A stretch of DNA of 64,000 nucleotides. Origin: Acidobacteriaceae bacterium dw_441. GTDB taxonomy: Bacteria > Acidobacteriota > Terriglobia > Terriglobales > Acidobacteriaceae. A program made the translations under genes and the position numbers. Below are positions 1 to 12,300 of this stretch, piece by piece (the first letter of the stretch is position 1; each line of letters opens with the position of its first letter). The stretch spans positions 248,001 to 312,000 of the forward strand of contig JAAVVA010000005.1 of the NCBI GenBank assembly GCA_018449715.1. Reading direction: 5' to 3'. The notes beneath the pieces were generated by a model. It saw only the letters and a program-made list of their open reading frames with translations, was not told the origin of the DNA and searched no databases.

Positions 1-341
<341 letters not shown>

Positions 342-434
342 TTATACAGAGGCGAGGTTTTTCGTTGCAGCGCCGATATACCGTTGAGATAATTTGCAAC
401 TCCTGGACTTTTTGTGCGTCCAAACCTCACCTAT

Positions 435-1379
435 ATGAGCGGACACTGGAAGGCAGAACAGATTCCCCTGCTAACGGGCAGGCGTTTCTTAATTACCGGG
501 GCGAACAGCGGCATTGGTTTCTATGCCGCGCTGAAGCTGGCGCGAAAGAACGCCGAGCTGATTCTGGCCTGCCGCGATCTTCGTAAGGGGGAAGAGGCTC
601 TGGCGTGGCTGCGCGAAGAGGCTCCCGGAGCACGCGCCGAGGTTGCTGTGCTCGATCTTGCTTCGCTGGTCTCGGTGAAGGAGTTTGCCTCGCGTGAGTT
701 GGAACGCCAGCGGCCCTTGCATGTCCTGATCAACAATGCTGGTGTGATGGCTGTGCCAAAGCGCACGCTGACGGCGGATGGCTTCGAGATGCAGTTCGGA
801 ACGAACGTGCTGGGGCACTTCGCCCTCACGGGTCTGCTGTGGCCTGCTCTGGAGCGGGCGGCTGGGGAGGGGGCGCCTCCTCGTGTTGTGACGATCGCAT
901 CGATTGCGCACAAACGGGGTCGGGTCGATCTCGACAATCTTCAAGGGGAGAGGTCGTACTCGCCCATGCGGGCGTACCAGCAATCGAAGCTGGCGAACCT
1001 GATGCTCGCGCTGGAGATGGGGCGCCGCCTTCAGCGGAAGGGATCGCCGATCCTCAGCGTGGCCGCGCATCCGGGAGTGGCCTCGACGGCTCTCTTTCGT
1101 ACGGAGGAGCGCTCCTCGCTGGCCAAAGGGCTGCGCTCTGCGATTGGCCAGGTCATTCGCATGGTTCTTAATGATGAACCGGAGGGAGCTTTGCCGACAC
1201 TTTATGCCGCGACCTGCCCGGATGTGGTGAATGGCGGCTACTACGGTCCACAGCAGATGAATGAGATGCGGGGCGATGTTGTTGGTCCGGCGAAGATTGC
1301 GCCTCATGCTCTCGATGAAGCGCTGGCGGCGCGTCTATGGGAGAGATGCAGCCAGCTTACGGGTGTCGATTTCGTGTAG
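435..1379 (+). CDS. SDR family NAD(P)-dependent oxidoreductase (retinol dehydrogenase-like)
   Basis: A classical/extended short-chain dehydrogenase of 314 residues. The dinucleotide-binding motif TGANSGIG lies near residues 22-29, the structural NNAG motif near residue 101, and the catalytic YxxxK (YQQSK) at about residue 181, with the upstream serine in an IASIAHK stretch. The size and the motif spacing resemble the retinol dehydrogenase/WW-domain oxidoreductase-like branch; the substrate cannot be inferred. I chose the ATG at 435 because it begins just before the nucleotide-binding strand; an earlier ATG at 414 would add seven residues. It stands alone, 128 bases before metH. Confidence 0.88.
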   Translation: MSGHWKAEQIPLLTGRRFLITGANSGIGFYAALKLARKNAELILACRDLRKGEEALAWLREEAPGARAEVAVLDLASLVSVKEFASRELERQRPLHVLINNAGVMAVPKRTLTADGFEMQFGTNVLGHFALTGLLWPALERAAGEGAPPRVVTIASIAHKRGRVDLDNLQGERSYSPMRAYQQSKLANLMLALEMGRRLQRKGSPILSVAAHPGVASTALFRTEERSSLAKGLRSAIGQVIRMVLNDEPEGALPTLYAATCPDVVNGGYYGPQQMNEMRGDVVGPAKIAPHALDEALAARLWERCSQLTGVDFV

Positions 1380-1507
1380 GTCTGCCGCTGGAGGCGTTCT
1401 TCTGGACCGGATGAGATAATAAAAATTGGCCGCCTGACGCCTTTGGGTACGAAGGGAAACCCTTTGCATCCGCATAAGTTGGGTGCCAGGTAAGGTCCTT
1501 CGGAGAT
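1380..1507 (+). promoter_or_regulatory. 5' leader of the split metH operon
   Basis: The 128 bases before the first metH gene must contain its promoter and leader. A small perfect hairpin (AAGGG, loop AAA, CCCTT) spans 1452-1464, and GGATG near 1409 can pair with CATCC near 1467 to enclose it. Methionine synthase genes are often under SAM, SAH or cobalamin riboswitches, but I cannot match this leader to the conserved cores of those classes, so it is only a candidate regulatory leader. Confidence 0.25.
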
Positions 1508-2625
1508 ATGACGACAGTCCGCGAACATCCTCTGCAGAAGATCCTTCGGGAGCGCATCGCCATCATTGATGGAGCGATGGGAACGACCATCCGCACCTAC
1601 GGCATGACCGAGGCCGACATCCGCGGAGAGCGTTTCAAAGACTCGAAGAAGGACCTGCTGAACAACGGCGACATCTTCTCCCTTACACAGCCGGAGATGA
1701 TCTGCGATATTCACCGCAGGTTCCTTGAGGCTGGGGCCGACATCATCGAGACCAACACCTTCGGCGCGACCAACATCTCGCAGAGCGAGTTCTTCGTCGA
1801 TGACCCGCGTGAGCATGGCGGACGCAAGAACCCCGAGTTCTACCAGAAGATCGTCGATGATCCGTTTCTCAACGATCTTGCGTGGGAGATCAACGAGCGC
1901 TCGGCGCGGCAGTGCCGCGAGTGGGCCGACCGCGTTGCGAACGAGACGGGACGGCAGCGCTTTGTCGCAGGAGCCATCGGTCCGCTGACGGTGTCCCTCT
2001 CGAACTCACCCGACGCGGACGATCCGGGGTTTCGCGTTGTCACCTTCGATCAGGTGAAGGAGTCGTACATCCGGCAGGTGCGCGCACTGATCGCGGGTGG
2101 ATCTGATCTTCTGCTGGTCGAGACTATCTTCGATTCGCTGAATGCGAAGGCAGCGCTGGTTGCTATCCGCGAGGTCTTTGATGCGGACGGCAAGGAATTG
2201 CCGATCATGATCTCGGCGGCAGTCGGACGCGGTGGCGAGACGATGATCTCGGCCCAGACCGTCGAGGCGTTCTGGACCGCGGTGCGGCATGTGAAGCCGC
2301 TGTCGGTCGGGTTGAATTGCTCGATCGGTCCGGACCTGATGTATCCGTTTCTTGAAGAGCTTTCGCAGAAGTCCGATGCCTTTGTCTCGGCTTATCCGAA
2401 CGCGGGGCTTCCCAACCCGCTCTCTCCCACGGGCTTCGATCTTGAGCCGGAGGACATGGCGCGTTTCCTGGGAGACTTTGCAAAGTCGGGAATGGTCAAC
2501 ATTGCAGGCGGATGCTGCGGCAATACACCGGAGCACATTGCGGCCATCGCCCGAGCGCTTGAAGGACGGCCTCCGAGAAAGCCAGGAAGGACGAGCGTAG
2601 AAGCCTACGCCAACGAAGTCAAAGC

Positions 2626-2629
<4 letters not shown>
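1508..2629 (+). CDS. metH: Methionine synthase, homocysteine-binding (N-terminal) subunit
   Basis: This 373-residue protein is the homocysteine S-methyltransferase barrel of cobalamin-dependent methionine synthase, encoded as a separate gene. The start reads as the typical [10 protein letters not shown] strand, followed by the [10 protein letters not shown] motif. The three zinc-ligand cysteines are present: one in GLNCSIGP (residue 271) and the pair in GGCCGN (residues 336-337); zinc activates the homocysteine thiol. Its stop overlaps the ATG of the next gene by four bases, so the two halves are translationally coupled. Together they total about 1,280 residues, matching a full MetH of about 1,230. 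Cytosolic; methionine and SAM cycle. Confidence 0.93.
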
Positions 2630-5346
<2,717 letters not shown>

Positions 5347-5348
5347 TC

Positions 5349-6707
5349 TCACAGGCTTTTGTGACGAGCTGTTGGAAGTCGAAGCCGCACCTCAAGGCCG
5401 CTATGGTCCAGATTGTGGGCTGTAATTTCTCCGCCGTAAAGTGTTGCGATTCGCCTGCTGATGGAAAGGCCGAGCCCTGCGCCGCCCTGCCTGTGTGAAT
5501 CCGACGAGGCTAGACGGAAGAACGGATCAAAGATCTGTTCCAGTGCATGCTCCGGCACCCCTTTGCCTTCGTCTGTGGTCGTGACTGCAATCATTGGCGC
5601 GTCGTGGCTGGACGCATCTGCGATGTTTACCTCGACGACTCCTCGTGCAGGAGTATGTTTCAGCGCATTGCGGACGACGTTTTCGATACAACTGTGCAGC
5701 AGACCGGGATCAGCTGTGACATGTCGATCGAAGACTCCGGTTTGCACCACGGATTTTCCTTCCGTGACTCCTTCAAACGATGCGTCCTTCACGATCTGCT
5801 GCACCAGCCTGCCGATATGCACGGCCTCCTTGCGAGAGTGCTTGTCTGAGGCATCGATGCGTGCCAGCGTCAGCAGGTCAGAGATCATCTTTTCGAGCGA
5901 TCGGATGTCTGCCTGCATACGCGCGGCGGAGGCTGTATCGCCACGCTGCACCAACTCTGCCGAGACATTCAGGCGCGCCAGAGGCGACCGCAGCTCGTGT
6001 GAGATATCCCGCAGCAGAAGCTTCTGTTGATCGAGCAGAAGCTGCACCCGTTCCGCCATGCGGTCAAATTCGTGAGCCAGCGACGCAAGCTCATCATTGC
6101 GTCCGGCGAGAGCAGGAGACGCGCGCGCTGAAAGATCTCCTTTGGCAAGCTCCGTCGCAGTTCGCTGCAGGCTGCGGATTGGCCTGGTGATGCTTCTGGC
6201 GAGTAGCCCGCAGAGTGTTGCCGAGATCAGCAGAACCATCGCGACGCGAAACAGAAATTTTCTGGGATCGATCAGGCTGCCGTATGTTCTTGCGGGGTTT
6301 ACCTGTGCGACAAAGAAGTAGGTCTTCCCATCGTGCGCCTGTCGTACTACGCCAAGCCACTGCGACTGGAAAGCATACACGGAGTGCTGCTCCGACTGCG
6401 CCTGCCTCAGTAGAGCGAGCGCTTCGGATGGAACGGGATTCGTCGAGAGGTTGGAGCTTCCGTTCAGCAGCGTAGCCGTGATGCGTGAGTTGTCCTGTAT
6501 CGCCGCGAGATATTCCTGTAGCTGTGTTTCGCCGCCCTGTTCATAGAGGTCGATTGCGGTCTTCGCGTACAGGTTGAGCGAGCGGGCCAGCCAGCGATGC
6601 GCCAGTGGATGCGCGTTGGTCAAAGAGCTGATGACCGCCATGCTCACGATCATCAGCGCAGAGGCAAACCAGAAGGTGAGGAAGACGCGAACGAAGATGC
6701 TACGCAT
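5349..6707 (-). CDS. Sensor histidine kinase, CpxA/EnvZ type
   Basis: A 452-residue membrane kinase. Transmembrane segment 1 lies at about residues 7-27 and segment 2 at about 153-171, enclosing a periplasmic sensor of roughly 125 residues. A HAMP domain (RSITRPI start) follows. The phosphoacceptor His237 sits in DISHELRSPLARL, and the ATP-binding domain shows the N box (ENVVRNALKH), the G1 box (DEGKGVP) and the GGAGLGL box. I chose the ATG at 6707 because it directly precedes the first membrane helix; upstream sequence in frame lies inside the regulator gene. It overlaps the response regulator by eight bases. The CpxP-like gene divergent from the regulator suggests envelope stress sensing. 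Confidence 0.93.
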   Translation of the reverse strand: MRSIFVRVFLTFWFASALMIVSMAVISSLTNAHPLAHRWLARSLNLYAKTAIDLYEQGGETQLQEYLAAIQDNSRITATLLNGSSNLSTNPVPSEALALLRQAQSEQHSVYAFQSQWLGVVRQAHDGKTYFFVAQVNPARTYGSLIDPRKFLFRVAMVLLISATLCGLLARSITRPIRSLQRTATELAKGDLSARASPALAGRNDELASLAHEFDRMAERVQLLLDQQKLLLRDISHELRSPLARLNVSAELVQRGDTASAARMQADIRSLEKMISDLLTLARIDASDKHSRKEAVHIGRLVQQIVKDASFEGVTEGKSVVQTGVFDRHVTADPGLLHSCIENVVRNALKHTPARGVVEVNIADASSHDAPMIAVTTTDEGKGVPEHALEQIFDPFFRLASSDSHRQGGAGLGLSISRRIATLYGGEITAHNLDHSGLEVRLRLPTARHKSL

Positions 6708-7386
6708 GGAGAATCCCCGTGTAGCAGTAGCCAAGATGACGAATGCTACGGATGCGTTCGACGTCCCCCGCCTGCGATCCCAGCTTCTTTCGCAGGTTGC
6801 TGATGTGGTTGTCAATCGCGCGGTCTGCGAATCCCATTGGGCGTCCGAGAACCTGTCGCGTCAACTCATCTCTTGTGACGCACTCTCCACTACGTCGCAC
6901 CAGGAATAGCAGAATATCGAATTCCGCTGCGGTGAGCGTGACCTCCTGTTCCCTGCGAAGGACGCGGCGACTGGGGATCTCGATCTTCAGGTCGCCTACG
7001 AGAAGAGTGTCGCTTTTCCCTCCAACTCTTCTGCGCAACACCGCGCGAATGCGCGCCAGAAGCTCGCCTGGAACAAATGGTTTGGGAATGTAATCATCTG
7101 CTCCACCTTCGAGGCCTGCGATGCGGTCTCCAGCGTCGCCTCGCGCAGTCAGCATGATGACAGGAACATCGGAGCGCTCGCGAATCTCCCTGAGCAGAAC
7201 ACGTCCATCGCCATCCGGCAGCATGACGTCGAGAACGACAAGATCGTGCCTCTTCTCTCGAAGCCTGTTCTTTCCTTCGGCAAGATTATGCGCTGGCGTT
7301 ACTGTCATCTGTTCCATTGCCAGAAGGCGAGTCAGCGATTCGCAAAGCTCGGTGTCATCGTCGATCAGAAGGATGGGCGTGTTCAT
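6700..7386 (-). CDS. Response regulator, OmpR/CpxR family
   Basis: A 228-residue regulator with a receiver domain (acidic IDDD near residue 8, phosphorylated Asp53 in LDVMLPDGDG, Thr80, Lys102 in IPKPF) and a C-terminal OmpR/PhoB winged helix. The winged-helix recognition region ends with the RIRSIRHLGYCY segment typical of this family. It is the first gene of a two-gene operon with the kinase, with overlapping reading frames, and it diverges from the CpxP/Spy-like gene at 7543. By analogy with CpxR it probably controls that gene and its own operon; no convincing tandem binding box could be picked out by eye. Confidence 0.93.
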   Translation of the reverse strand: MNTPILLIDDDTELCESLTRLLAMEQMTVTPAHNLAEGKNRLREKRHDLVVLDVMLPDGDGRVLLREIRERSDVPVIMLTARGDAGDRIAGLEGGADDYIPKPFVPGELLARIRAVLRRRVGGKSDTLLVGDLKIEIPSRRVLRREQEVTLTAAEFDILLFLVRRSGECVTRDELTRQVLGRPMGFADRAIDNHISNLRKKLGSQAGDVERIRSIRHLGYCYTGILHA

Positions 7387-7440
7387 GGATTCACCGCAAC
7401 AACAGCCGCAAAGCGGCTTTCGTGTAGTGTAAGGCCGGTT

Positions 7441-7469
7441 TTGAAAGACTTAGCCGCGGGACCTATCTT
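7441..7469 (+). promoter_or_regulatory. Candidate sigma-70-type promoter for the Spy/CpxP-like gene
   Basis: TTGAAA at 7441-7446 and TATCTT at 7464-7469 are separated by 17 bases, matching a housekeeping promoter in spacing. Transcription would start near 7476, giving a leader of about 65 bases that ends with a very strong ribosome binding site (AAGGAGG, 7531-7537) before the ATG at 7543. Identified by eye only. Confidence 0.4.
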
Positions 7470-7542
7470 TCGACAAAACTTTACGCCGATCACGACGTTT
7501 CTACACGCTTGACGGACTTAGATTTGGGGCAAGGAGGAAGTT

Positions 7543-7980
7543 ATGAAAGCCCAGATAAAACTATGGCTCGTTGCAGGTCTCATCATTCTTGGAGGATGTT
7601 GTCTTCCGCTGGCATCGGTCGCGGCCAGCAGCCAGACTACGTCCGACGATTCCACAGCACAGATGCGCGGTGGCTGTCCTTCTCCGGAAGAGACGGTTAC
7701 TCGTATGAGCAGCAAGCTCAACCTTTCAGACGATCAGAAGAACCAGATTCTTCCCATCATCACAAACCGTCAGGCACAGATGAAAGCTCTGATGGGTGAC
7801 GACTCAGGAAGAAGGATGCAGAAGGCGAGGAAGGCGCGGTCCATTATGTCCGAAAGCGACCAGAAGATAGAAGCCGTGCTCACCAGCGAACAGAAAAAGA
7901 CATACGAACAGATGAAGGAAGAGATGCGCGAACAGGTACGGTCTCGTATGCAGCAACGCAGCAGTAGCGGATTGCAGTAG
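7543..7980 (+). CDS. Spy/CpxP family periplasmic stress protein
   Basis: A 145-residue exported protein. The N-terminus has a signal peptide (MKAQIK, hydrophobic core, then ASVAAS cleavage region at about residue 29). The mature part is mostly charged helix and contains two LTxxQ-like repeats, one reading LNLSDDQK near residue 66 and the other LTSEQKK near residue 112, which define the Spy/CpxP superfamily of periplasmic chaperones and kinase modulators. The gene is divergent from a CpxR/CpxA-like pair, the arrangement seen for cpxP in enterobacteria, so a role as feedback inhibitor or target of that system is a reasonable inference. A methionine- and arginine-rich C-terminus is also typical. 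Confidence 0.85.
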   Translation: MKAQIKLWLVAGLIILGGCCLPLASVAASSQTTSDDSTAQMRGGCPSPEETVTRMSSKLNLSDDQKNQILPIITNRQAQMKALMGDDSGRRMQKARKARSIMSESDQKIEAVLTSEQKKTYEQMKEEMREQVRSRMQQRSSSGLQ

Positions 7981-8090
7981 CAGAGCCGTCCTTACATATC
8001 CAGACATTTGAGGGCGCGACTTCAGGTACGCGATCACGTTTTACCGATCACACGGCTTGTTTCCGTGACTCACTCCAGATGAGGTGCAAC

Positions 8091-8576
8091 ATGATGAAGC
8101 AATGCAGAACTAGGTTTGCCGTAACAGCAGCTCTTCTTCTCATAGTCAGCCAGGCAGATGCCCAGGTCACTCGGCATAGAGCCGTGGTTGGTCCGCGGGG
8201 AGGAACGCGGTCTGTGACTCAGACACGGGGGAATGGACAGTTCACCGGAACGCGTCAGGCTGTCGGTCCGAATGGCGCGTCCTACACCAACCAGAGAAGC
8301 GTCGCTCCCGGTCAGTACGCGGACACCCGCACGAGAACTGGTCCCAACGGTGGAACAATCACCGCACAAAGGACGGCGCAGAATGGTGAATTGACGACTA
8401 CGAAGACCGCCACCGGTCCGAACGGGGCAACTTATACCTCGCAACGCGTGGCGCAGCCCGGTCAGTTGAACAGCACGAAGACAGCGGTTGGTCCAAACGG
8501 AGGAGTCTATACCGACCAGCGCACTGTCACGAATGGACAGGTGACGAACACCAGAACCGTTACGCCTGCTCACTAA
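8091..8576 (+). CDS. Secreted protein made of five 25-residue repeats
   Basis: I do not recognise a named family. A signal peptide (MMKQCRTRF, hydrophobic stretch, cleavage after SQADA) is followed by five imperfect repeats of 25 residues built around GPNGxxYTxQRxxxxGQ. The repeats are rich in Thr, Gly, Asn and Gln and poor in hydrophobic residues, suggesting an extended or beta-rich cell-surface or matrix protein. The ATG at 8091 is preferred because GAGGTG lies just upstream; another ATG at 8079 precedes that site. A strong hairpin follows the stop at once, so the gene is probably monocistronic. It resembles short repetitive acidobacterial exported proteins only in a general way. Confidence 0.72.
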   Translation: MMKQCRTRFAVTAALLLIVSQADAQVTRHRAVVGPRGGTRSVTQTRGNGQFTGTRQAVGPNGASYTNQRSVAPGQYADTRTRTGPNGGTITAQRTAQNGELTTTKTATGPNGATYTSQRVAQPGQLNSTKTAVGPNGGVYTDQRTVTNGQVTNTRTVTPAH

Positions 8577-8580
8577 CTGG

Positions 8581-8628
8581 AAAGATCCCAGGCTGTAAAT
8601 GACGGTTGAGATTTAGCCTGGGATCTTT
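8581..8628 (+). terminator. Rho-independent terminator after the repeat protein gene
   Basis: A perfect 14 bp stem (8581-8594 pairs with 8615-8628, ending AGCCTGGGATCTTT) encloses a 20-base loop. It starts four bases after the stop codon. The 5' arm begins with AAA and the 3' arm ends with TTT, so it may work in both directions. Confidence 0.8.
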
Positions 8629-8762
8629 CGGGCAGGATGTTCAAAGATATCTTCTCGCGGATGAATCCTTTTTCTTTCGGAGACCCTCTCTTATAAGAAG
8701 AGAGAAGATTATGATGGCGTTTGAAAAATAGAACCACGGGCAATTACAGGTGGGACTGACTG

Positions 8763-8885
8763 ATTATTGATCTTCGCAGTCCATCGGAATTTGCAGCCGA
8801 GTATATAAAGTCTCATCTGCATCGGACGAAGAAGTTGCTTCGGGAGCAGATGGACATGGTTTTATTTCGGAAGGAAGAGCGATGA
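8763..8885 (+). pseudogene. Rhodanese-domain remnant overlapping osmC
   Basis: An open frame without an ATG, GTG or TTG near its beginning reads IIDLRSPSEFAAEYIKSHL, which matches the start of a rhodanese domain (normally vIDVRsp.EFa.GHI.gA), and then about 20 unrelated charged residues. A stop codon lies just before it, and the active-site loop and the rest of the domain are missing. Its stop codon overlaps the osmC ATG as ATGA, so it may once have been coupled to osmC. Either a decayed sulfurtransferase or a tiny translated leader beginning at a rare ATT/CTG codon. Confidence 0.45.
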
Positions 8886-9286
8886 AGATCGAGATTCAGC
8901 ACCTTGGGGATGTACAGTTTTCCGTCAGCACGCGGGGCCACATTATTTACAGCGATCAGCCGGAAGACAATGGTGGATATGATGAGGGCATGACTCCGCC
9001 GGAGATGTTTCTGGGAGCGCTAGGAGCCTGCGCAGCGTTCTATGCCGTCGCATATCTGAAGCGCAAGGGGCTTCCTTACGAAGGAACGCGGGTCGAGGCA
9101 CATGCGGATAAGCTGAAGAATCCGGCGCGTCTTGGTGAGATGGTTCTGCGCGTTCTTACTCCGAGCGAGTTGAATGAAGAGGACCAGCGCGGAGTGGATG
9201 AGAGTGTTGCCAAGTGCATTCTGCACAACACGCTCACTCATCCTCCTGTCATCAAAACAGAGATTCTCTGCGCCCAGCAGGTTTGA
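8882..9286 (+). CDS. OsmC family peroxiredoxin-like protein
   Basis: A 134-residue OsmC/Ohr-fold protein, the usual length of the family. Two conserved redox cysteines are visible: one in the LGACAAF helix near residue 50 and the second in AKCILHNTL near residue 115. OsmC/Ohr proteins reduce organic hydroperoxides or bind small thiols in the cytoplasm; the YhfA-like branch is also possible because the first motif is GACAAF. AAGGAAGAG just before the ATG is a good ribosome binding site. It is preceded by a rhodanese remnant and followed by a strong terminator. Confidence 0.85.
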   Translation: MKIEIQHLGDVQFSVSTRGHIIYSDQPEDNGGYDEGMTPPEMFLGALGACAAFYAVAYLKRKGLPYEGTRVEAHADKLKNPARLGEMVLRVLTPSELNEEDQRGVDESVAKCILHNTLTHPPVIKTEILCAQQV

Positions 9287-9304
9287 GTCGCTTCCATAAA
9301 ACAG

Positions 9305-9336
9305 CGACAGGCCGCTGCGTTGGCAGCGGCCTGTCG
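9305..9336. terminator. Strong hairpin between osmC and the convergent TonB receptor gene
   Basis: A perfect 14 bp stem, 9305-9318 with 9323-9336 (GACAGGCCGCTGC core), with a four-base loop. It lies between convergent stop codons at 9286 and 9358 and likely terminates both transcripts. Confidence 0.75.
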
Positions 9337-9357
9337 GTTGAGAGGAATCCCAGCTTG

Positions 9358-12300
9358 TTAGAACGAGAGGCGTCCAGCGAACTGAACCTGTCTCGGGTTA
9401 TTGGTCTGCGTACTTACGATACCGAAGGTTGCGCTGCCCAACTGTGTTCCAGGGTCTCCGAACTGAACCCTGTTGAACAGGTTGAACATCTCCGCCTTGA
9501 AATCGAAGGATAGCCTTTCGGTGATTGGAATGGCCTTGCCTACGGTGAAATCCCAGTTGGCAATGCCGTGGCCACGCAGCGTACTATCCAGGCGGCTCTC
9601 ATTGCCGAAGGTGAACGCCGGAGGCGCCGCAAAGGCTGAGGTATTGAACCACTGCGTAACGCGCGACTGTGCAGAGCCGGACTTTTTCTTACGCTCGGGA
9701 TCAATCACATTCGGACGCGAACCGCCTCCCTGCGAGCCGGTCTGGTTGGCTGCGGTGGTCAGGCCAAGAGGAAATGCCGACTGCAGCGTGGTGATGCCGT
9801 TCACTGTCCATCCACCCACAATGCGATCGACGACCGGGCCAGCATTGGCGAAGTAGTGCTTGTTCTTGCCAAACGGGAGATTCAGAACATAGCTCACGAC
9901 AAACCGATGTGGCACGTCGAAGCTTGCCAGGCTTTTTTCTGCACGAAGGTTATTCCAGTCCTGAACACCCGCCGTGCCGTGGCTTTCCAGCCAGCTTGTT
10001 AGTGTGTCGGTATTGCTGATGAGCTTCGAGAACGTGTAGGAAGCAGAGATGATGCCTCCGCTCTTGAAGCGCTTCAGCAGCCTCGTCTGGAGAGAGTTCC
10101 AGTTTGAAGCGCCGCGTCCCCCGCCCGCGTCCTGAAAGTTCTGGAACTGCGGATAGGGACGAAGCAGTTGTCCGCGGGATACAGTTGGGTTCGCAAGGAG
10201 TCCATTGGTGATGTGACCATAGAACGGGTTGGTCACCGGTGCGTTCAACGCCGAGCCAAGAGACAACGCGGAGTCGGGAAGCTGATTGAGTTGGATCAAT
10301 GAGTGAGCAAGATGGGTTCCCTTCGATCCGGCGTATCCGATGTCGAAGAGAAGGTCTCCGGCAAACTGTTGTTGGATCTGGAAGTTCCACTGCTGTGCAT
10401 AACCAAACGGTGCGTCGGGGTTTGGCGAGGTAACGCTTTGCCCTTCGAAAAGGGAGAGTTGCGACGGATCGTGTCCGATGGGAGGGATGAGTCCCGTTGG
10501 GAACGGATCGGCAAAGGTAGCTGAGGGATACAGGCTGGTTGTGCCACCGACGGACGAGACGATGGTGGTGGTAGCCGCGTTGATCGGCGACTGGAACGGC
10601 GAGAGACTGTAATTCACCATGTCCGGTGGAATCCACGAAAGTCCGTAGCCTGCGCGAATGGACATGGTGGAGTTGGGGCTGTATGCCATGTTGATGCGTG
10701 GAGAAAACAGCTTGAACCGGTTGCGCAGGAACTGACGCGGGTTGTAAGCGTCGCTGTTGACCAGTGCGATCTGTCCTTTGAGCGGCAGGCCAACGCTGCT
10801 GCCCAGCGGGTCGGTGGCATTCGGCAACAGCACGGTCAGACGATCTCTTTTTTCGGTGAAGGTTTCAGGCCACTCCCAGCGAATGCCGCCAGTTACAGTG
10901 AGCTTGCGGGTGACGCTATAGGTGTCCTGCAGATAGGCGCCAATGTACCAGTTGATGGCATCGGTGAAGGCGATGCTGGCGGCCGAACCGCTGGCCGGGT
11001 TGCCGAGGAAGAAGGACGCGCCAGCATAGCCGGTGTTGGGGAGCTGCGCGTTGTTATGACCGGGATCAAGCTGCGCTGTGAAGCCCTGGTCGAAGGTGAA
11101 GGAGCCTGCCGCGGAACCGCTCTGCGCGAAGTTCCATTCGTTGTGCCGGGCTTCGCCGCCGAACTTGAGCGTGTGCTGTCCCAGGATCTTTGTAATGCCT
11201 CCGGAAAGGTCGTAGTTATTCACAATCGAGCGGTTATCCGTGCCGTTGAAGCCGTAGTATCCATTGCTTGCCAGAGGAGCCACGGGCAAGGTTACCTGTG
11301 ATGAAAGTTGCGCCCAGGCGGGACCGAACTTCGAGAGATCCGTTCCGAGCTGTTGCGGAGTGAAGCCGTTCGTCGCTCGCAGATACGATACGCGGAAGTC
11401 TGCAATCGTGTGTGGGTTGAAGGTGTAGGTATCGCCGATTACGAAGTTCTGCGCTCCGGTGTAGCTGTTAAGACCACCGAAGTTCACGTTGAAGGGATCG
11501 GCGGGAAGGCTGGTGCCTGCCCAGTAGCTGTAGCGCGCAAAGATGCGCTGATTCTCGCTCACGCTCCAATCCAGACGGGTGTTGTATTGGTTCGTGTTTC
11601 CTCCCAGCTTGGTGTTAGTGGCGAAGTTATTGCTTGGCAGCCCGGCGCCGCTGATCGTGGCAGGCTGATTCGGTAGTCCGTAGTAGGTCTGGAACTGCCT
11701 GGATGCAGTATCGAGACGTTCGACCGGAATGCGGTTGTATGCGAACGGCAGGCGTGGAGTTGTCCGTCCCGCAGGGCACGCAGGAGAACCGGAGACGCCG
11801 CAGGTGGTAAGCGGGTCGTACAGCTGCGTTCCGTTGCTTGCCGTGCAGAGGCCTGAGGCATCATAGGAAGAGCACAACGAACTGAAGTCACCGTTCTTGA
11901 ACGCGGCAGTAGGAACAGTTGTTTGTAGCGGATTACCGCGGCGGAAGGAGAAGCCTTCCCAGGAAAAGAATGCGAACAGCTTGTCGCGCTTGATTGGTCC
12001 GCCGACCGACACGCCGTACTGGTTCTGCGAGAAGGCAGGCGTGGGAATAATGGCAGCTGGATTGCGCTTGTTGAAGTACGTGTTCGAATTGAGTACGCGG
12101 TTGCGGATGTACTCGTACACGCTGCCGTGAAAGGCGTTGGTGCCGGACTTGGAAGCCATGTTGATGACGCCTCCGGCAAAGTGTCCAAACTCGGCGCTGA
12201 CCGCGTTGCTGTCAACGCGGAACTCCTGGATTGCATCCTGCGTCGGAACGAGTCCGGGGCTGTTGATGTACGTAGTGTTCAACGGAACGCCGTCCAGATA

